Below are positions 53,722-64,000 of a stretch of DNA of 64,000 bases, one piece after another; the first letter of the stretch is position 1; every line of letters begins with the position of its first letter. The position numbers and the translations under genes were made by a program. This DNA is from Nocardia cerradoensis NBRC 101014 (lineage in GTDB: Bacteria; Actinomycetota; Actinomycetes; Mycobacteriales; Mycobacteriaceae): positions 1-64,000 of the forward strand of contig NZ_BAFW01000240.1 of NCBI RefSeq assembly GCF_000308535.1. Reading direction: 5' to 3'. The notes beneath the pieces were generated by a model. It was given only the letters and a program-made list of their open reading frames with translations, had not been told where the DNA came from and ran no database searches.

Positions 53722-54612
53722 TCAGCGCGGCAGGGGAATCAGCGCGAGCTGGCGGGACTGCGCCACCACCGCGCCCGTGCTGTCGAGCACGATCTGATCC
53801 TCGTCGAACATGCGCTCACCGATCTCGTGGGCGGTCGCGATCACCCGCAGCCAGCCCGGGGCGGGACGCCGCCGCAGGTAGGTGGTGAGCTGCACGGTCG
53901 GAGCCCAGCCGAACCGGCCCATATTCATCGGCACCGGCGGGCTCATATCGCCCGCCATCATGGCGAAGTAGGCGGCGACGTCGGGATCGCTGCCGTCACC
54001 GGCGCGCGGACGGATCCACAGGCGCAGCCGCGGCTCGCCCTGCTCGCCGGACAGGAACCGCGCCCAGGACGGATCGATCGCCACCGACGCGCCCCGCGCG
54101 ACATTGACCAACCGGCCCATCGGAGAATCCGGTTCGTCGTATCCCAGGGCGTCGGCGGGTGGCTCCGGCGGCATATCCGCCACGGTCTCGCGCCGATAGG
54201 CCGGTTCCGCGTCGTCGAGGTGACCGAAGGTGAACGCCGAATGCACCAGCGTGCGGCCACCCTGGACCAGATCGGCGTCGACCAGGCAGATCTGGCGGCC
54301 CGTCTTGCGGATACGGACCTCGTACTCGACCTCGCCCGGATCGGGAGCGCCGAGGAAATCGGTGCTCGCCGCGATCGGGGACATCTCGGCCAGCTCGGGG
54401 TGGGTGGTGCGCAACCGGGTCGTGGCGGCGGCCGCCGACGAGGCGATCATGGTGCCGCCGTGCAGTTTCTTGCCGATCGTCCACACCGGATCGATCACGC
54501 CGCGATAGCGCGCGAGCTCCGCGGAAGCCTCCACCTCGGTCACCGCGCACACCCGGCTGAACGGTGCGTCGTCCACCTCCGGTCGTACCGTCTCGACCGC
54601 CAGTTCCGTCAC
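53722..54612 (-). CDS. Thioesterase-family (double hotdog) protein
   Basis: 296 residues from GTG 54612 with GAGGAG upstream. The N-terminal hotdog has WTIGKKLHGGTMIASSAAAATTR; the C-terminal half has VPMNMGRFGWAPTVQLTTYLRRRPAPGW and the DEDQIVLDSTGAVVAQSRQLALIP ending typical of TesB-like proteins. Acyl-CoA hydrolysis is likely. Reads towards proC. Confidence 0.82.
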   Translation of the reverse strand: MTELAVETVRPEVDDAPFSRVCAVTEVEASAELARYRGVIDPVWTIGKKLHGGTMIASSAAAATTRLRTTHPELAEMSPIAASTDFLGAPDPGEVEYEVRIRKTGRQICLVDADLVQGGRTLVHSAFTFGHLDDAEPAYRRETVADMPPEPPADALGYDEPDSPMGRLVNVARGASVAIDPSWARFLSGEQGEPRLRLWIRPRAGDGSDPDVAAYFAMMAGDMSPPVPMNMGRFGWAPTVQLTTYLRRRPAPGWLRVIATAHEIGERMFDEDQIVLDSTGAVVAQSRQLALIPLPR

Positions 54613-54758
54613 CCGCCGCTCCTCTCCGTGGGCCAGCCGGTTCCGACCGGCTCGTACACCGTATAAGTCTGCCGGAAGGTCGCTCGATTCCCTACCGGGT
54701 GTGACGAAGCTGTACGGGCCGAGCTGTAGCAGGCGGAGCTGTACCGGGCGGTGGCCGC

Positions 54759-55658
54759 TCACCACTGCCTGGTCGGTTCCCGCCCCGGCGCCGGCTGCAG
54801 ATTGTTCAGATGGGTGCGGGCGAACCGCAGCGATCGCCCCAGCATCGCGGCGCGGTCGGCGGTGGTCCGCGCGTTCTGGGTGTTCACCTCGATCACGGCA
54901 TGACCGCGGAAACCGTTGCGCACCAACGCTTCACACACTTCCACACAGGGCTGCGCACCCTCGCCGGGAATCAGGTGTTCGTCGTGCGCGGCGCCGCGGC
55001 CGTCGGCCAGGTGCAAATGCGCCAGACCGCTGCCCATGCGATCGGCCAATGTCAGTGCGTCCATTCCGGCGGTCGCGGTGTGCGACAGATCCAGGGTGTA
55101 GTGCCGGAAGCCGGTGTCGGTCGGATCGTAGGACGGACTGAACGCGGTCACGGAAAGTCCCGGCCCGCCACGGCGTTCCAGCCGGCGCGCCGAGCCGGAG
55201 CGGCGCCCGAACAGCGTGTCGGCGCGCATGGGGAACATGTTCTCCACCGCGACCACGACCGGACTGCTGTCCTCGAGTTCGCCCACCTGCTGCGCGAAAC
55301 CCTCCGCATAGCGCCGCTGCCAGCGGAAGGGCGGATGCACCACCACGGTCGCCGCCCCCAGCGACTCCGCGGCTCGCACACTGCGTTCGAGCTTGGCCAC
55401 CGGATCGGCGCCCCACACCCGCTGCGAAATGAGCAAACAGGGCGCGTGCACCGCCAGCACCGGCACCGAGTACCGGCGCACGTACGACTGGACGGTGGCG
55501 ATGTTCTGGCTGGCCGGTTCGGCCCAGACCATCAATTCCACACCGTCGTAACCCAAGTCGGCGGCGTACCGGAACGCCGCCTCGGTGTTCTCCGGATAGA
55601 CCGACGCCGTCGACAACCCCACCTGAACGGTGGTCCCCACCTGACCGCTGTACCCCAC
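54759..55658 (-). CDS. Sugar phosphate isomerase/epimerase-like TIM barrel
   Basis: 299 residues from GTG 55658 (AGGGAG six bases upstream). An AP-endonuclease-2 type barrel: VGLSTASVYPENTEAAFRYAADLGYDGVELM, VVVAVENMFP, LDLSHTATAGMDALTLAD and HLIPGEGAQPCVEVCEAL supply metal ligands (E, H, D, H, E). Follows the disordered membrane protein by 14 bases. Substrate unknown. Confidence 0.85.
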   Translation of the reverse strand: MGYSGQVGTTVQVGLSTASVYPENTEAAFRYAADLGYDGVELMVWAEPASQNIATVQSYVRRYSVPVLAVHAPCLLISQRVWGADPVAKLERSVRAAESLGAATVVVHPPFRWQRRYAEGFAQQVGELEDSSPVVVAVENMFPMRADTLFGRRSGSARRLERRGGPGLSVTAFSPSYDPTDTGFRHYTLDLSHTATAGMDALTLADRMGSGLAHLHLADGRGAAHDEHLIPGEGAQPCVEVCEALVRNGFRGHAVIEVNTQNARTTADRAAMLGRSLRFARTHLNNLQPAPGREPTRQW

Positions 55659-55672
55659 TTGCTGCTCCCTGC

Positions 55673-57349
55673 TCAGTTCGTGCTGAGAAGAAAGGCTAGC
55701 GGTCCGAGCGTCACGAAGATGCCCACAACGACCGCGATCACCGTGCTGAGGATGTCGTCGGTGCGGCGGAGCACCCGAACCAGCGCGACCAGACCGAGGA
55801 TCACGACCATCGCCAGTACCAGGGCCACGAACGGCATGATGTCCCACATCTGCTCGAAACCCTTGAACAGCAACATTCCCGCGACCGCCGCGCCGACGGC
55901 CTGGCCGCCGAGGATCATCCACTGCCGGCGGTTGAGATCCTCGACCGAGCCACGGCGCGGAGCCGGGCGGCTCAGCTGCGGCAGTTTGTCGCGCAGCGAG
56001 AATCCGCGCGGCGCGGCCCGGCGCCGACGCGGGGTGGCCTCGATCTCCTCGTCGTCGAGCAGATCGTCGTCGTAGTCGTCCTCGGGTTCGTCGAGTTCGA
56101 CCGGTGCGTAGAACTCGGTGCGCGCCTCGGCCGGATCGAGCAGATCGATGACCCCGCGACGCGGCCCGCGATCCCGGCGCGCCGCGGCTTCGCGCCGCTC
56201 CTCACGAGCTCCGGCGTCGCGCAGCAGATCTCCGGCAACGGTCTGGCCGGACAGCAGCGGCTGCTCACGAGCGGCCAGCGACCATCCCGGCGACCGATCC
56301 TCGGCCGGCTCGTCCTCGTGGCCGCCCGGTCCGGATTCGTCGAAATCACGAGGAGCCGAAACCGGAGCACCCGGCCGCCGCCGCGCCGACCACGCGGGGA
56401 GACCCCCGCCCGCGTCGGCGCCGTTGCGACCGCCCGCGGGACCGTCGGGCGCATCGGCTCCGTCGCGTCCCGGCTTCGCGCCGTTGCGGCGCGGCAGGTC
56501 GGCGCGACCCGGTGTGGGGTACTCGGGGGCACCGAATTCGCGGCCTGCCGGAGCCCCGAATTCGCGGTGCGGCGAAGGAGTTTCGGGCGGGCGCGGCGGC
56601 GCCCAGGCAGCAGTCGGCGGCGTGGCGTCGGTTCCCATTCCGCCCCGGAACGGCGGCACCATCACGGTGTTGCGCTCGTCGGGCTCCGGCCGATGCCGGC
56701 GCCCCGACCGGCCCGAATCCACCGGCGCCTCCGGTGGGGCGAACGACCCCGCCGCCTCCCGCTCGGCCAGCGCCTCCCGCAGTTCGCGGCGGGCGCGGCG
56801 GCCGGTGGGCGCCGGCGCGGAATCCACGCCGTAGGGGGCGGGCGAGCCCTCCGGCGCGGCATGCCGGGTGGAATCGGGCTGGACGTCGTATCCGGGAGCG
56901 GCGTATCCGGGAGCCGCGTATCCGGGAGCCGCGTATCCGGGTGCCGCGCCGAACTCGGGCGACGAGCCGTATCCGCCCGGCGATTCGAACGAGGCGGGCG
57001 GTAAGCCGGTCGCCTCGTATCCCGGCTGCTCCCAGGAGTTCGGCGCGCTCGGGGCCTCCGGAGCGGCGGCCAGGGGATCGTAGAAGCTGATCGGGCCCGA
57101 CAGCGGTGACTCGGCTTCGTACCCGGGTACCGAGAGTTGGAAGTCGGGCATCGGTTCCGGATCCGGCTCGGCCTCCGGGGCGGCGTGCGAGGAGGAACCC
57201 TCCCGGACCGCCGGCAGGTCGCCGGTCAGGTCGGTGACCGCGATGCCGCGTCCGCCTCTGCGGCGCCGTCCGCCGCCCGACGCCGGAACTCCCTGGCCGT
57301 TGCGCGCCAGCAGTTCGGCGACCGACAGCTGGGTCGAATCCTCACTCAT
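55673..57349 (-). CDS. Large disordered protein with C-terminal membrane helices
   Basis: 558 residues. The first 430 are Pro/Gly/Arg/Asp-rich and probably disordered; an acidic run ([16 protein letters not shown]) is near 420. Three membrane helices close the protein (about 475-495, 500-522, 535-555). Four AAPGY repeats occur near residues 135-155. It resembles the mycobacterial protein upstream of Rv0498. Possibly a membrane-anchored scaffold. Confidence 0.8.
   Translation of the reverse strand: MSEDSTQLSVAELLARNGQGVPASGGGRRRRGGRGIAVTDLTGDLPAVREGSSSHAAPEAEPDPEPMPDFQLSVPGYEAESPLSGPISFYDPLAAAPEAPSAPNSWEQPGYEATGLPPASFESPGGYGSSPEFGAAPGYAAPGYAAPGYAAPGYDVQPDSTRHAAPEGSPAPYGVDSAPAPTGRRARRELREALAEREAAGSFAPPEAPVDSGRSGRRHRPEPDERNTVMVPPFRGGMGTDATPPTAAWAPPRPPETPSPHREFGAPAGREFGAPEYPTPGRADLPRRNGAKPGRDGADAPDGPAGGRNGADAGGGLPAWSARRRPGAPVSAPRDFDESGPGGHEDEPAEDRSPGWSLAAREQPLLSGQTVAGDLLRDAGAREERREAAARRDRGPRRGVIDLLDPAEARTEFYAPVELDEPEDDYDDDLLDDEEIEATPRRRRAAPRGFSLRDKLPQLSRPAPRRGSVEDLNRRQWMILGGQAVGAAVAGMLLFKGFEQMWDIMPFVALVLAMVVILGLVALVRVLRRTDDILSTVIAVVVGIFVTLGPLAFLLSTN
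56887..56946 (-). repeat. Four 15-bp in-frame repeats
   Basis: GTATCCGGGAGCCGC is repeated four times with one or two changes. On the minus strand this gives AAPGY units in the disordered protein. The number may vary between strains. Confidence 0.8.
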
Positions 57350-57385
57350 GCCGGCTCCTTTCCGATAGACCGCTGCCCGAATCGA

Positions 57386-58381
57386 TCATCCCGATACGGC
57401 CTCGGTCGGGCCCGGCACTCCGATGGGCCGAGTACTACCCGGACCCGGATCGGTACCCAGGTCGGTATCCAGTTTGCGCAGGATCAGTCCTTCGCGCAGC
57501 GCCCACGGGCAGATTTCGAGCGTATCGAGGGACAATGCCCGCATACTCGCCTCCGCCACGAGTGCGCCGGCCACCAGTTGCTGGGACCGGTCGGAACTGA
57601 CACCTTCCAATTCTGCGCGATCGGCGGCGGTCATCCGAGAAATGAATGCGATCAACTGCCGCAGACCGGAACTGGTGAGACTACGCCGCACGCGCGGTCC
57701 CGCGGCCGAAGGGGCGGCTCCGGTCAGCCGGGCCAGCGAGCGGAAGGTTTTCGAGGTGCCCACCGCCAGATCCGGGCGCCCCACCTCCAGCAATTGTTTG
57801 GCCGGGATCACCAACTCGGCGTCGAGCCAGTCCCGCAGCACCGCCACCCGCCGCTTCCCCGGCGGGTCGCCGTTCAGCCAGTCCCTGGTCAGCCGGCCGG
57901 CACCCAACTGCAGCGACAGCGCCGCATCGGGCGCCTCGTCGCAGCCGTTGCTCATCTCGAGCGATCCCCCGCCGATGTCGAGATTCAGAATGCGCCCCGC
58001 ACTCCACCCGTACCAACGCCGCACCGCCAGGAACGTCAGCCGGGCCTCGTCGACGCCCGACAGCACCCGCAGATCGACACCCGCACGCGCGCGGATCTGT
58101 GCCAGCACGGCATCGGAATTGGCCGCCTCCCGCAGCGCCGAGGTCGCGAAGGGCATCAGCTCCACACAGCCGGAAGTCTTTGCGATACTGGCGAATTCGG
58201 TGATCGTCTTGGTGAGCTTGGCCGCGCCCTCGGGCGTGATGCAGCCCGCGTCGTCCATATTCTCCGACAGCCGCAGGGTGGCCTTCGTCGAGCTCATCGG
58301 CATCGGGTGCCCACCCCGATGCGCGTCCACCACGAGCAGGTGGACGGTATTACTTCCCACATCGAGAACACCGAGCCGCAC
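57386..58381 (-). CDS. Ppx/GppA-family phosphatase
   Basis: 331 residues. The two ATPase-fold signatures are [17 protein letters not shown] at the start and [29 protein letters not shown] and EGLILRKLD are typical. It hydrolyses polyphosphate or pppGpp. Start GTG 58381; TACCGT six bases upstream gives a leaderless transcript. It is not in an operon with the disordered protein, though 36 bases separate them. Confidence 0.88.
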   Translation of the reverse strand: MRLGVLDVGSNTVHLLVVDAHRGGHPMPMSSTKATLRLSENMDDAGCITPEGAAKLTKTITEFASIAKTSGCVELMPFATSALREAANSDAVLAQIRARAGVDLRVLSGVDEARLTFLAVRRWYGWSAGRILNLDIGGGSLEMSNGCDEAPDAALSLQLGAGRLTRDWLNGDPPGKRRVAVLRDWLDAELVIPAKQLLEVGRPDLAVGTSKTFRSLARLTGAAPSAAGPRVRRSLTSSGLRQLIAFISRMTAADRAELEGVSSDRSQQLVAGALVAEASMRALSLDTLEICPWALREGLILRKLDTDLGTDPGPGSTRPIGVPGPTEAVSG

Positions 58382-58385
58382 ATGA

Positions 58386-59357
<972 letters not shown>

Positions 59358-59381
59358 TCCGCCAACCCATTTCGTACGAAT

Positions 59382-60023
59382 ATGGGTATTGCGCCGGGTA
59401 CGCCGGCATCCGAGTCCTCCGTCGCCGATTCCGACTCCGCGGGAAACGATTCCGCGGTGGCATCACGCCCCGGCGCACCTCGAATCCTGTTGATTTCCGG
59501 AAGCACCCGGCCGGGATCCACCAACACCGCCGCGTTGCGCACCTTCGCCGAAATCGCCGCACCGGACTGCACCGCGGAATTGTTCACCGAATTGGTCGAT
59601 ATCCCGGCCTTCGTGCCCGGCGATCAGCCCGCCCCGCCCGCGGTGCGCGCCTTGCGTGAGCGACTCGCGGCCGCCGATGCCGTGGTGTTCTGCGCACCCG
59701 AATACGCCGGCTTCATTCCCGGCAGTCTGAAGAATCTACTGGAGTGGACCGTCGGGGCCGCGGATCTGCACGAGAAACCGGTGGCCTGGATTTCGGTGGC
59801 GGCCCCGGGCCGCGGGGAAGGTGCGATCACATCGCTGCGCACGGTGCTCGGATATGTCGGCGCGGTGGAAATCGAATCCGCGTGCCGGCGAATGACCGTG
59901 CTGGGCAGCATGGTCGGCACCGACGGAACGATCGCGGACGCGACGGTGCGACAGGCTCTGGCCGAATCCGTCGCCGCGCTCGGCGCCTATCTTTCGGCCG
60001 CGGCAGCGGCACGGGAATTGTGA
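59382..60023 (+). CDS. NADPH-dependent FMN reductase family
   Basis: 213 residues. [19 protein letters not shown] is the FMN phosphate loop, and [23 protein letters not shown] the isoalloxazine-binding segment. The first 30 residues are Ser/Asp-rich and may not be part of the fold; a later start is possible. It should reduce flavins or quinones. It follows the cysteine-rich gene by 24 bases, perhaps in one transcript. Confidence 0.85.
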   Translation: MGIAPGTPASESSVADSDSAGNDSAVASRPGAPRILLISGSTRPGSTNTAALRTFAEIAAPDCTAELFTELVDIPAFVPGDQPAPPAVRALRERLAAADAVVFCAPEYAGFIPGSLKNLLEWTVGAADLHEKPVAWISVAAPGRGEGAITSLRTVLGYVGAVEIESACRRMTVLGSMVGTDGTIADATVRQALAESVAALGAYLSAAAAAREL

Positions 60024-60086
60024 AGTATCTCTGTACGGTCATCGCCTCGCCATGCGCGCTTCACGTACCCGTGATAGGCATAAGCC

Positions 60087-60416
60087 ATGATGAGGAAATT
60101 CTTGGCTACTGCAGCACTCGCCGCCGGTGCGGCCCTGACGCTGGCTCCCGCCGCGCACGCCGACCCCGCCACCGATCCGGCGCACTACTCGCTGCAGAAC
60201 GACAACTTCGTCGTCTACAACGACCCGTCGGTGCTGTCCGCGAAGGAGAACGGCAAGCAGGTCATCGTGAGCCCCTACGGCACCTCCCGCCCGATCGCGT
60301 GCCACGACGACACCGCGCCGCTGGACGACTGCTGGCAGCGTGACGACTTCGGCTGGTTCCAGCTGCAGAAGCAGGAGCTGCCGCAGATCGGCACCGCGTG
60401 GGTGCACGTCGTCTAG
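60087..60416 (+). CDS. Small secreted protein
   Basis: 109 residues from ATG 60087 (a second ATG follows directly). Signal peptide MRKFLATAALAAGAALTLAP with cleavage near AHA. The mature part has two cysteines in RPIACHDDTAPLDDCWQRDDFGWFQ, a likely disulfide. Function unknown. A strong terminator follows 51 bases after the stop. Confidence 0.75.
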   Translation: MMRKFLATAALAAGAALTLAPAAHADPATDPAHYSLQNDNFVVYNDPSVLSAKENGKQVIVSPYGTSRPIACHDDTAPLDDCWQRDDFGWFQLQKQELPQIGTAWVHVV

Positions 60417-60466
60417 CGGACGGCACCGGCGTCGATTCGAGAAGTCGGCACGAAACTCGATACGGA

Positions 60467-60499
60467 AAAGCCGCGAGACCCGTCGGGCCTCGCGGCTTT
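60467..60499. terminator. Bidirectional terminator
   Basis: An 11-bp stem (AAAGCCGCGAG and CTCGCGGCTTT) with an 11-base loop separates the secreted protein from the convergent regX3 gene. Flanking A and T runs give it polarity on both strands. Confidence 0.75.
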
Positions 60500-60531
60500 C
60501 TCGTTTCCGCGACGTTCTCGTTTCCGGGAGA

Positions 60532-61221
60532 TCAGGCCTCGAGCTTGTACCCGAGTCCGCGCACGGTCACCAGATGTTCGGGCTTGGCCGGATCGGCCTC
60601 GATCTTCGACCGCAGCCGCTTGACGTGGACGTCCAGGGTCTTGGTGTCGCCGACGTAATCGGCGCCCCAGACACGGTCGATCAGCTGGCCGCGGGTCAGC
60701 ACCCGGCCGGAATTGCGCAGCAGGTATTCGAGCAGATCGAATTCCTTCAGCGGCAGCGTCACCGACTTGCCGTTGACCTGCACGGTGTGGCGATCCACAT
60801 CCATGCGCACCGGGCCTGCCTCGAGCACGCCGCTCTCGCCGGACCCGTCCATCTCCTCGCCGGCGCCGCGGCGCAGCACGGCCCGGATGCGGGCGATCAG
60901 TTCCCGTGAGGAGTACGGCTTGGTGACATAGTCGTCGGCGCCCAGTTCCAGCCCGACGACCTTGTCGATCTCGCTGTCACGCGCGGTCACCATGATCACC
61001 GGCACACTGCTGCGGGTGCGCAGCTGCTTGCACACATCGGTGCCGCTCATCCCGGGCAGCATCAGATCCAGCAGCACGATATCGGCACCGGAGCGGTCGA
61101 ATTCCGACAGCGCGGATGGCCCGTCGCCCACGACCGTGACCTCGAAGCCCTCCTTGCGCAGCAGGAACGCGAGCGGATCGGCCAGCGACTCCTCGTCCTC
61201 GACGATCAACACACTGGTCAT
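60532..61221 (-). CDS. regX3: RegX3 response regulator
   Basis: 229 residues from ATG 61221. Receiver domain (about 1-115): [19 protein letters not shown], phospho-acceptor in [12 protein letters not shown] (about residue 52), [26 protein letters not shown]. OmpR-type winged helix (about 130-225): [25 protein letters not shown] and [10 protein letters not shown]. Controls phosphate-starvation genes. ATGA overlap with senX3. Confidence 0.95.
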   Translation of the reverse strand: MTSVLIVEDEESLADPLAFLLRKEGFEVTVVGDGPSALSEFDRSGADIVLLDLMLPGMSGTDVCKQLRTRSSVPVIMVTARDSEIDKVVGLELGADDYVTKPYSSRELIARIRAVLRRGAGEEMDGSGESGVLEAGPVRMDVDRHTVQVNGKSVTLPLKEFDLLEYLLRNSGRVLTRGQLIDRVWGADYVGDTKTLDVHVKRLRSKIEADPAKPEHLVTVRGLGYKLEA

Positions 61222-62468
61222 CGGGTTGCCTCCACACCGTTTTGTCCGGTCCGCCGGCGCGGACCGTCGTCGTTCTTGCCCACCCCGATTGCGGTGGGGC
61301 TCTTCCTCTCCGCCGGGGCGGCGGAATTCTGGTTGCCGGATTCGACCGCGGGAATACGCAGCGTGAACGTGGAACCGGTACCCAATTTGCTCCACAACGT
61401 GATTTCCCCATTGTGATTGGCGGCCACGTGCTTGACGATAGCCAGCCCGAGTCCGGTTCCGCCGGTGGCGCGCGAACGCGCCTTGTCCGCGCGGAAGAAA
61501 CGTTCGAAGACCCGTTCCTGGTCTTCCTTGGCGATGCCGATGCCGCGGTCGGTGACCGCGATATTGACGTGGCCGTTGCGCAGCGAACGGCTCACCGACA
61601 CGTGCGAACCCTTCGGCGAATAGTTGATCGCGTTCTCGACCAGATTCGACAGCGCCGTCACCAGCAGGGTTTCGTCGCCGAGTATCTCGAGGCCGCTGTT
61701 GGCGTCGGTGCTGACGGTGATGCCGGCGGCCTCGGCGGCGGTTCGCGACCGTTCGATCGCGGCATTGACCACGGTGTCGACGTCGACCGCCTCGAGCTGT
61801 GGCAGCTTCTCGGCCCCCTGCAGCCGCGACAGCGCGATCAGCTCGGTGACCATCTTGCCCATCCGGTTCGACTCGCTGACCAGCCGCTGTCCGAAATGCC
61901 GCACCGAATCCGGATCGTCGGCCGACTCCAGCATGGCCTCGGCGAGCAGACTCATCGCGCCGACCGGGGTCTTGAGCTCGTGACTGACATTGGCGACGAA
62001 ATCGCGGCGGGTGGCCTCCATACGGGCCTGTTCGGAGTCGTCGTCGGCGAACAGCACGACGAAGTTCGAATCGCCGCGCGAGAGCGGGCGGGCCACACCG
62101 CGCACGGCGATGCTGTTGCGGCCCGGCAGCGGATTCTTCAGCGTCTGGTCGAACTCGACGTCCTCGCCGGTCGCGATCACCTTCTCCACCGCCGCCCAGG
62201 CGCGTTCGTCCAGCAACCGGTTGCGGACCAGGCCCAGTTCCTCGGCGCGCGGGTTGACCAGCACCACGTCGCGATATTCGTCGACCACGGCGATGCCGCT
62301 CTCCGAGGCCAGCACGATCAGATCCAGTACCTGCGACATGGTCAGGCCGGATTCGGCCGCGCGGCGCTCGGCTTGCCGGGCGTTCATGTACGGGATGACC
62401 AGGCCACCGACGGCCAGACCGACTACGGCCGCGAGGACTGCAAGCAGCACGGCCTGGGGAACGCTCAC
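61218..62468 (-). CDS. senX3: SenX3 histidine kinase
   Basis: 416 residues. N-terminal membrane helix ([22 protein letters not shown]), PAS-like domain (about 45-145), dimerisation/phospho-acceptor [22 protein letters not shown] (about residue 168), N-box [14 protein letters not shown] and G-box [14 protein letters not shown]. Polar tail. GTG 62468 with TACGAT seven bases upstream (leaderless). With RegX3 it responds to phosphate limitation. Confidence 0.95.
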   Translation of the reverse strand: MSVPQAVLLAVLAAVVGLAVGGLVIPYMNARQAERRAAESGLTMSQVLDLIVLASESGIAVVDEYRDVVLVNPRAEELGLVRNRLLDERAWAAVEKVIATGEDVEFDQTLKNPLPGRNSIAVRGVARPLSRGDSNFVVLFADDDSEQARMEATRRDFVANVSHELKTPVGAMSLLAEAMLESADDPDSVRHFGQRLVSESNRMGKMVTELIALSRLQGAEKLPQLEAVDVDTVVNAAIERSRTAAEAAGITVSTDANSGLEILGDETLLVTALSNLVENAINYSPKGSHVSVSRSLRNGHVNIAVTDRGIGIAKEDQERVFERFFRADKARSRATGGTGLGLAIVKHVAANHNGEITLWSKLGTGSTFTLRIPAVESGNQNSAAPAERKSPTAIGVGKNDDGPRRRTGQNGVEATR

Positions 62469-62475
62469 ATAGAGA

Positions 62476-62481
62476 ATCGTA
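62476..62481 (-). promoter_or_regulatory. Leaderless promoter -10 of senX3 (TACGAT)
   Basis: TACGAT on the minus strand, seven bases from the GTG of senX3. Confidence 0.5.
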
Positions 62482-62528
62482 CGGTCGCGGACACGTACTC
62501 CAAACCCGGGTTGACGAAGTTTCGCGCA

Positions 62529-62579
62529 GGTCACGGCTGATTCCGCGATCGTTGGCCGGGTGTTCACACAAAGTTGGCC
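62529..62579. promoter_or_regulatory. PHO-box-like direct repeats upstream of senX3
   Basis: Heptamers at an 11-bp period: GGTCACG (62529), ATTCCGC (62540), GTTGGCC (62551), GTTCACA (62562), GTTGGCC (62573). The last three are the most alike and fit the GTTCACC direct-repeat unit bound by PhoP/RegX3-type regulators. It lies 60-110 bases upstream of senX3, as expected for autoregulation. The rest of the 405-base gap 62469-62873 holds no gene. Confidence 0.55.
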
Positions 62580-62816
62580 GAGCCCCGGATCGGCCTCGAC
62601 CGGCGGTTTTCGGCCGCCTGGCAATGATCGCGCGAACAGTTTGCCTTGCGGCACCGCACATCTGGAGGTCGCGCGAATCGCGAGTGAACACCTCCGGCGT
62701 GTCGGTCGGCCGAGTCGCTGGGCCCCGCGGCATACGCCGGTTGTGAGGTGCGCCTCAATTCCGCGCCGCAGGCACCGGCGGCAGACGCGTCGCGCGGACC
62801 GGCGGAAAACGAAAAG

Positions 62817-62851
62817 TCCCGGGTACGTACGCCGTTGTACGTTCCCGGGAC
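62817..62851 (-). terminator. Terminator of the CocE-family gene
   Basis: GTCCCGGGTACGTAC pairs with GTACGTTCCCGGGAC (one mismatch) around six bases. On the minus strand it is followed by ACTTTTCGTTTTC. Located 22 bases past the stop at 62874. Confidence 0.75.
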
Positions 62852-62873
62852 CGTCGGGGAGTCCCCTACCGGA

Positions 62874-64000
62874 TCACCAGCCGGAGTCTCCCTCGAGCGG
62901 GATGTTCACGAAACTCGGGGCATTCGGATCCAGTTGCAGATGCTCGGGTTTCAGGCCGGTGTCGGCGAGCATCGGCGCGATCGGCAGGCCCTTGGGGAAG
63001 TTGCCGGCGAACACGTCCACCCGCAGCCGATGGCCCGGCGCGAGCACGGCCCGGGTGGCGGGCAGGGCGATGTTCAGCTCGGTGACCTCACCGGGAACCG
63101 TGGGCAGGCGCTTGTCCAGCGAGGTGTAGGCGCGCGGATCGGTGTAGTCGCCGTTCTCGGAACGCGTGCTGTTCGCCTCGTCGACCTCACGCAGCGAGGC
63201 CATCAGCTGTCCCGAGGACAGCACCGTCGACTGCCCGTCGGGCGCGACGTCGTTCACCGTCACCGTCCAGTAGCCGTCGGCGGCGTCCTGAACCGTGTTG
63301 AGCCGCACCGCGATCGGGCCCGAGATCGTGGTCTCGCCCGCGACCGGCGCACTGGTGAAGGTGAGCGCATCGGTTTCCGCGATGCGCGAGTCCGCGGCGC
63401 AGCCGTTGATGATCGCGAGCACACCGGCGGTGGCCTGCGCGGCATCGTTGGAGCACACCGTGGTCAGACCGGGCGCCACCGTCAGACGCGCCGGCGCACC
63501 GGTGAATTCGGCGGTCAGCGAGCCGTCGTAGACGCTGTTCGCGGTGCCGCTGCGATCAGCGGACAGGTACATGCGGCGATACTTCGCCGCCTCCTCGGCC
63601 GGCGCCGACGGCCCGAAACCGCCCTGGGTGACCCAGCCGCCGCCCTGTTCGCGCAGCGTCACCGGACCGTAGGTGTCGATGCCGTTGTCGATTCCCTTGA
63701 GCCACTTGTCGAACCACGCGCGCTGCAGCACGTCCAGCCGCGGCGGCAGGCCCGGTTTGCCGTACTCGTTGCCCGAGTTGAGGTGGTAGGTGTTGCCCAT
63801 GAACAGCTGCTTCTGCCCGGGCGGCAACGGGATCTGGTTGTAGATCTTGGATTCGGAGTAGGTGAACAGATCGTGCCAGCCGCCGGTGACGAAGGTCGGC
63901 ACCCGGATTCGGCCCGGATCACCGATCCACGCCTGCCGTTGCGCGGACATGTCGTTCAACATGTCCTTCACCCGCGGATCGAGGGTGTTCATATCGGTGT
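62874..64000 (-). CDS. CocE/NonD-family hydrolase, 3' part
   Basis: The reading frame is still open at the window edge, so the N terminus lies beyond 64000. The visible 375 residues hold the end of the alpha/beta-hydrolase domain (PTFVTGGWHDLFTYSESKIYNQI and FMGNTYHLNSGNEYGKPGLPPRLDVLQRAWFDKWLKGIDNG, in part) and the C-terminal jelly roll of X-Pro dipeptidyl-peptidase/CocE proteins (PARLTVAPGLTTVC onward to HRLRVDVFAGNFP). Members cleave esters or acyl peptides; the nucleophile Ser is not visible. Confidence 0.85.
   Translation of the reverse strand, partial: TDMNTLDPRVKDMLNDMSAQRQAWIGDPGRIRVPTFVTGGWHDLFTYSESKIYNQIPLPPGQKQLFMGNTYHLNSGNEYGKPGLPPRLDVLQRAWFDKWLKGIDNGIDTYGPVTLREQGGGWVTQGGFGPSAPAEEAAKYRRMYLSADRSGTANSVYDGSLTAEFTGAPARLTVAPGLTTVCSNDAAQATAGVLAIINGCAADSRIAETDALTFTSAPVAGETTISGPIAVRLNTVQDAADGYWTVTVNDVAPDGQSTVLSSGQLMASLREVDEANSTRSENGDYTDPRAYTSLDKRLPTVPGEVTELNIALPATRAVLAPGHRLRVDVFAGNFPKGLPIAPMLADTGLKPEHLQLDPNAPSFVNIPLEGDSGW

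Overview
The window is high-G+C actinobacterial chromosome, most likely Nocardia or a close mycolic-acid relative. It carries a menaquinone set (menD, menB, menE, menA), a rex-hemA-hemC-hemD block with hemB and hemL close by, a CcdA/ResB/CcsB cytochrome c maturation operon, proC and senX3-regX3. From memory, the gene order broadly follows the Mycobacterium tuberculosis Rv0490-Rv0557 interval. Differences are insertions (an ABC exporter with an AfsR/SARP regulator, an accessory stretch at 20-31 kb) and the presence of rex. Starts are often GTG, genes commonly overlap by GTGA or ATGA, and many genes look leaderless (TANNNT 6-8 bases before the start codon).

Layout. 0.2-8.6 kb: menD, an iron-box-controlled siderophore-reductase remnant, menB, a Pit phosphate transporter and menE. 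8.7-14.1 kb: a DrrAB-like ABC exporter, convergent with a large AfsR/SARP regulator; 11-bp-phased direct repeats precede the exporter. 14.4-19.1 kb: menA, a small holin-family membrane protein, an HTH/ClpN pair behind twin palindromic operators, a Cds1-like PLP enzyme joined to a DUF4229 gene by a chain of repeated micro-ORFs, and a BldC regulator. 19.1-28.7 kb: dapA, a LysR regulator, a GGCT-fold protein, an acyltransferase, then an accessory region with two XRE regulators, a frameshifted quinone oxidoreductase, three copies of a palindromic repeat and a tightly coupled small-ORF operon. 28.8-32.4 kb: an ECF42-type sigma factor with a DGPF protein and a DUF1801 protein, and a WS/DGAT acyltransferase.

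32.4-38.7 kb is one minus-strand operon: hemL, a phosphatase, a TlpA-like lipoprotein, ccdA, resB and ccsB. It links haem synthesis to cytochrome c maturation. 38.9-42.5 kb holds small secreted and membrane proteins and hemB. 43.2-48.2 kb is rex-hemA-hemC-hemD(cobA) with a Rex operator. 48.4-58.4 kb holds a glutaredoxin-like protein, a HAD phosphatase, a lysophospholipid acyltransferase, an epimerase, ribosomal protein bS22, an excisionase-like regulator, proC, a thioesterase, a sugar-phosphate-isomerase-like protein, a disordered membrane protein and Ppx/GppA. 58.5-64 kb holds a cysteine-rich protein, an FMN reductase, a secreted protein, regX3-senX3 with PHO-box-like repeats, and the 3' part of a CocE-family hydrolase.

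The most unusual structure is at 17755-18006. Three identical 71-bp tandem units each encode a 24-residue micro-ORF whose GTG start and TGA stop overlap those of its neighbours, bridging two operon genes. It resembles mycobacterial MIRU elements in logic. No tRNA, rRNA, CRISPR array, transposase or prophage was recognised.
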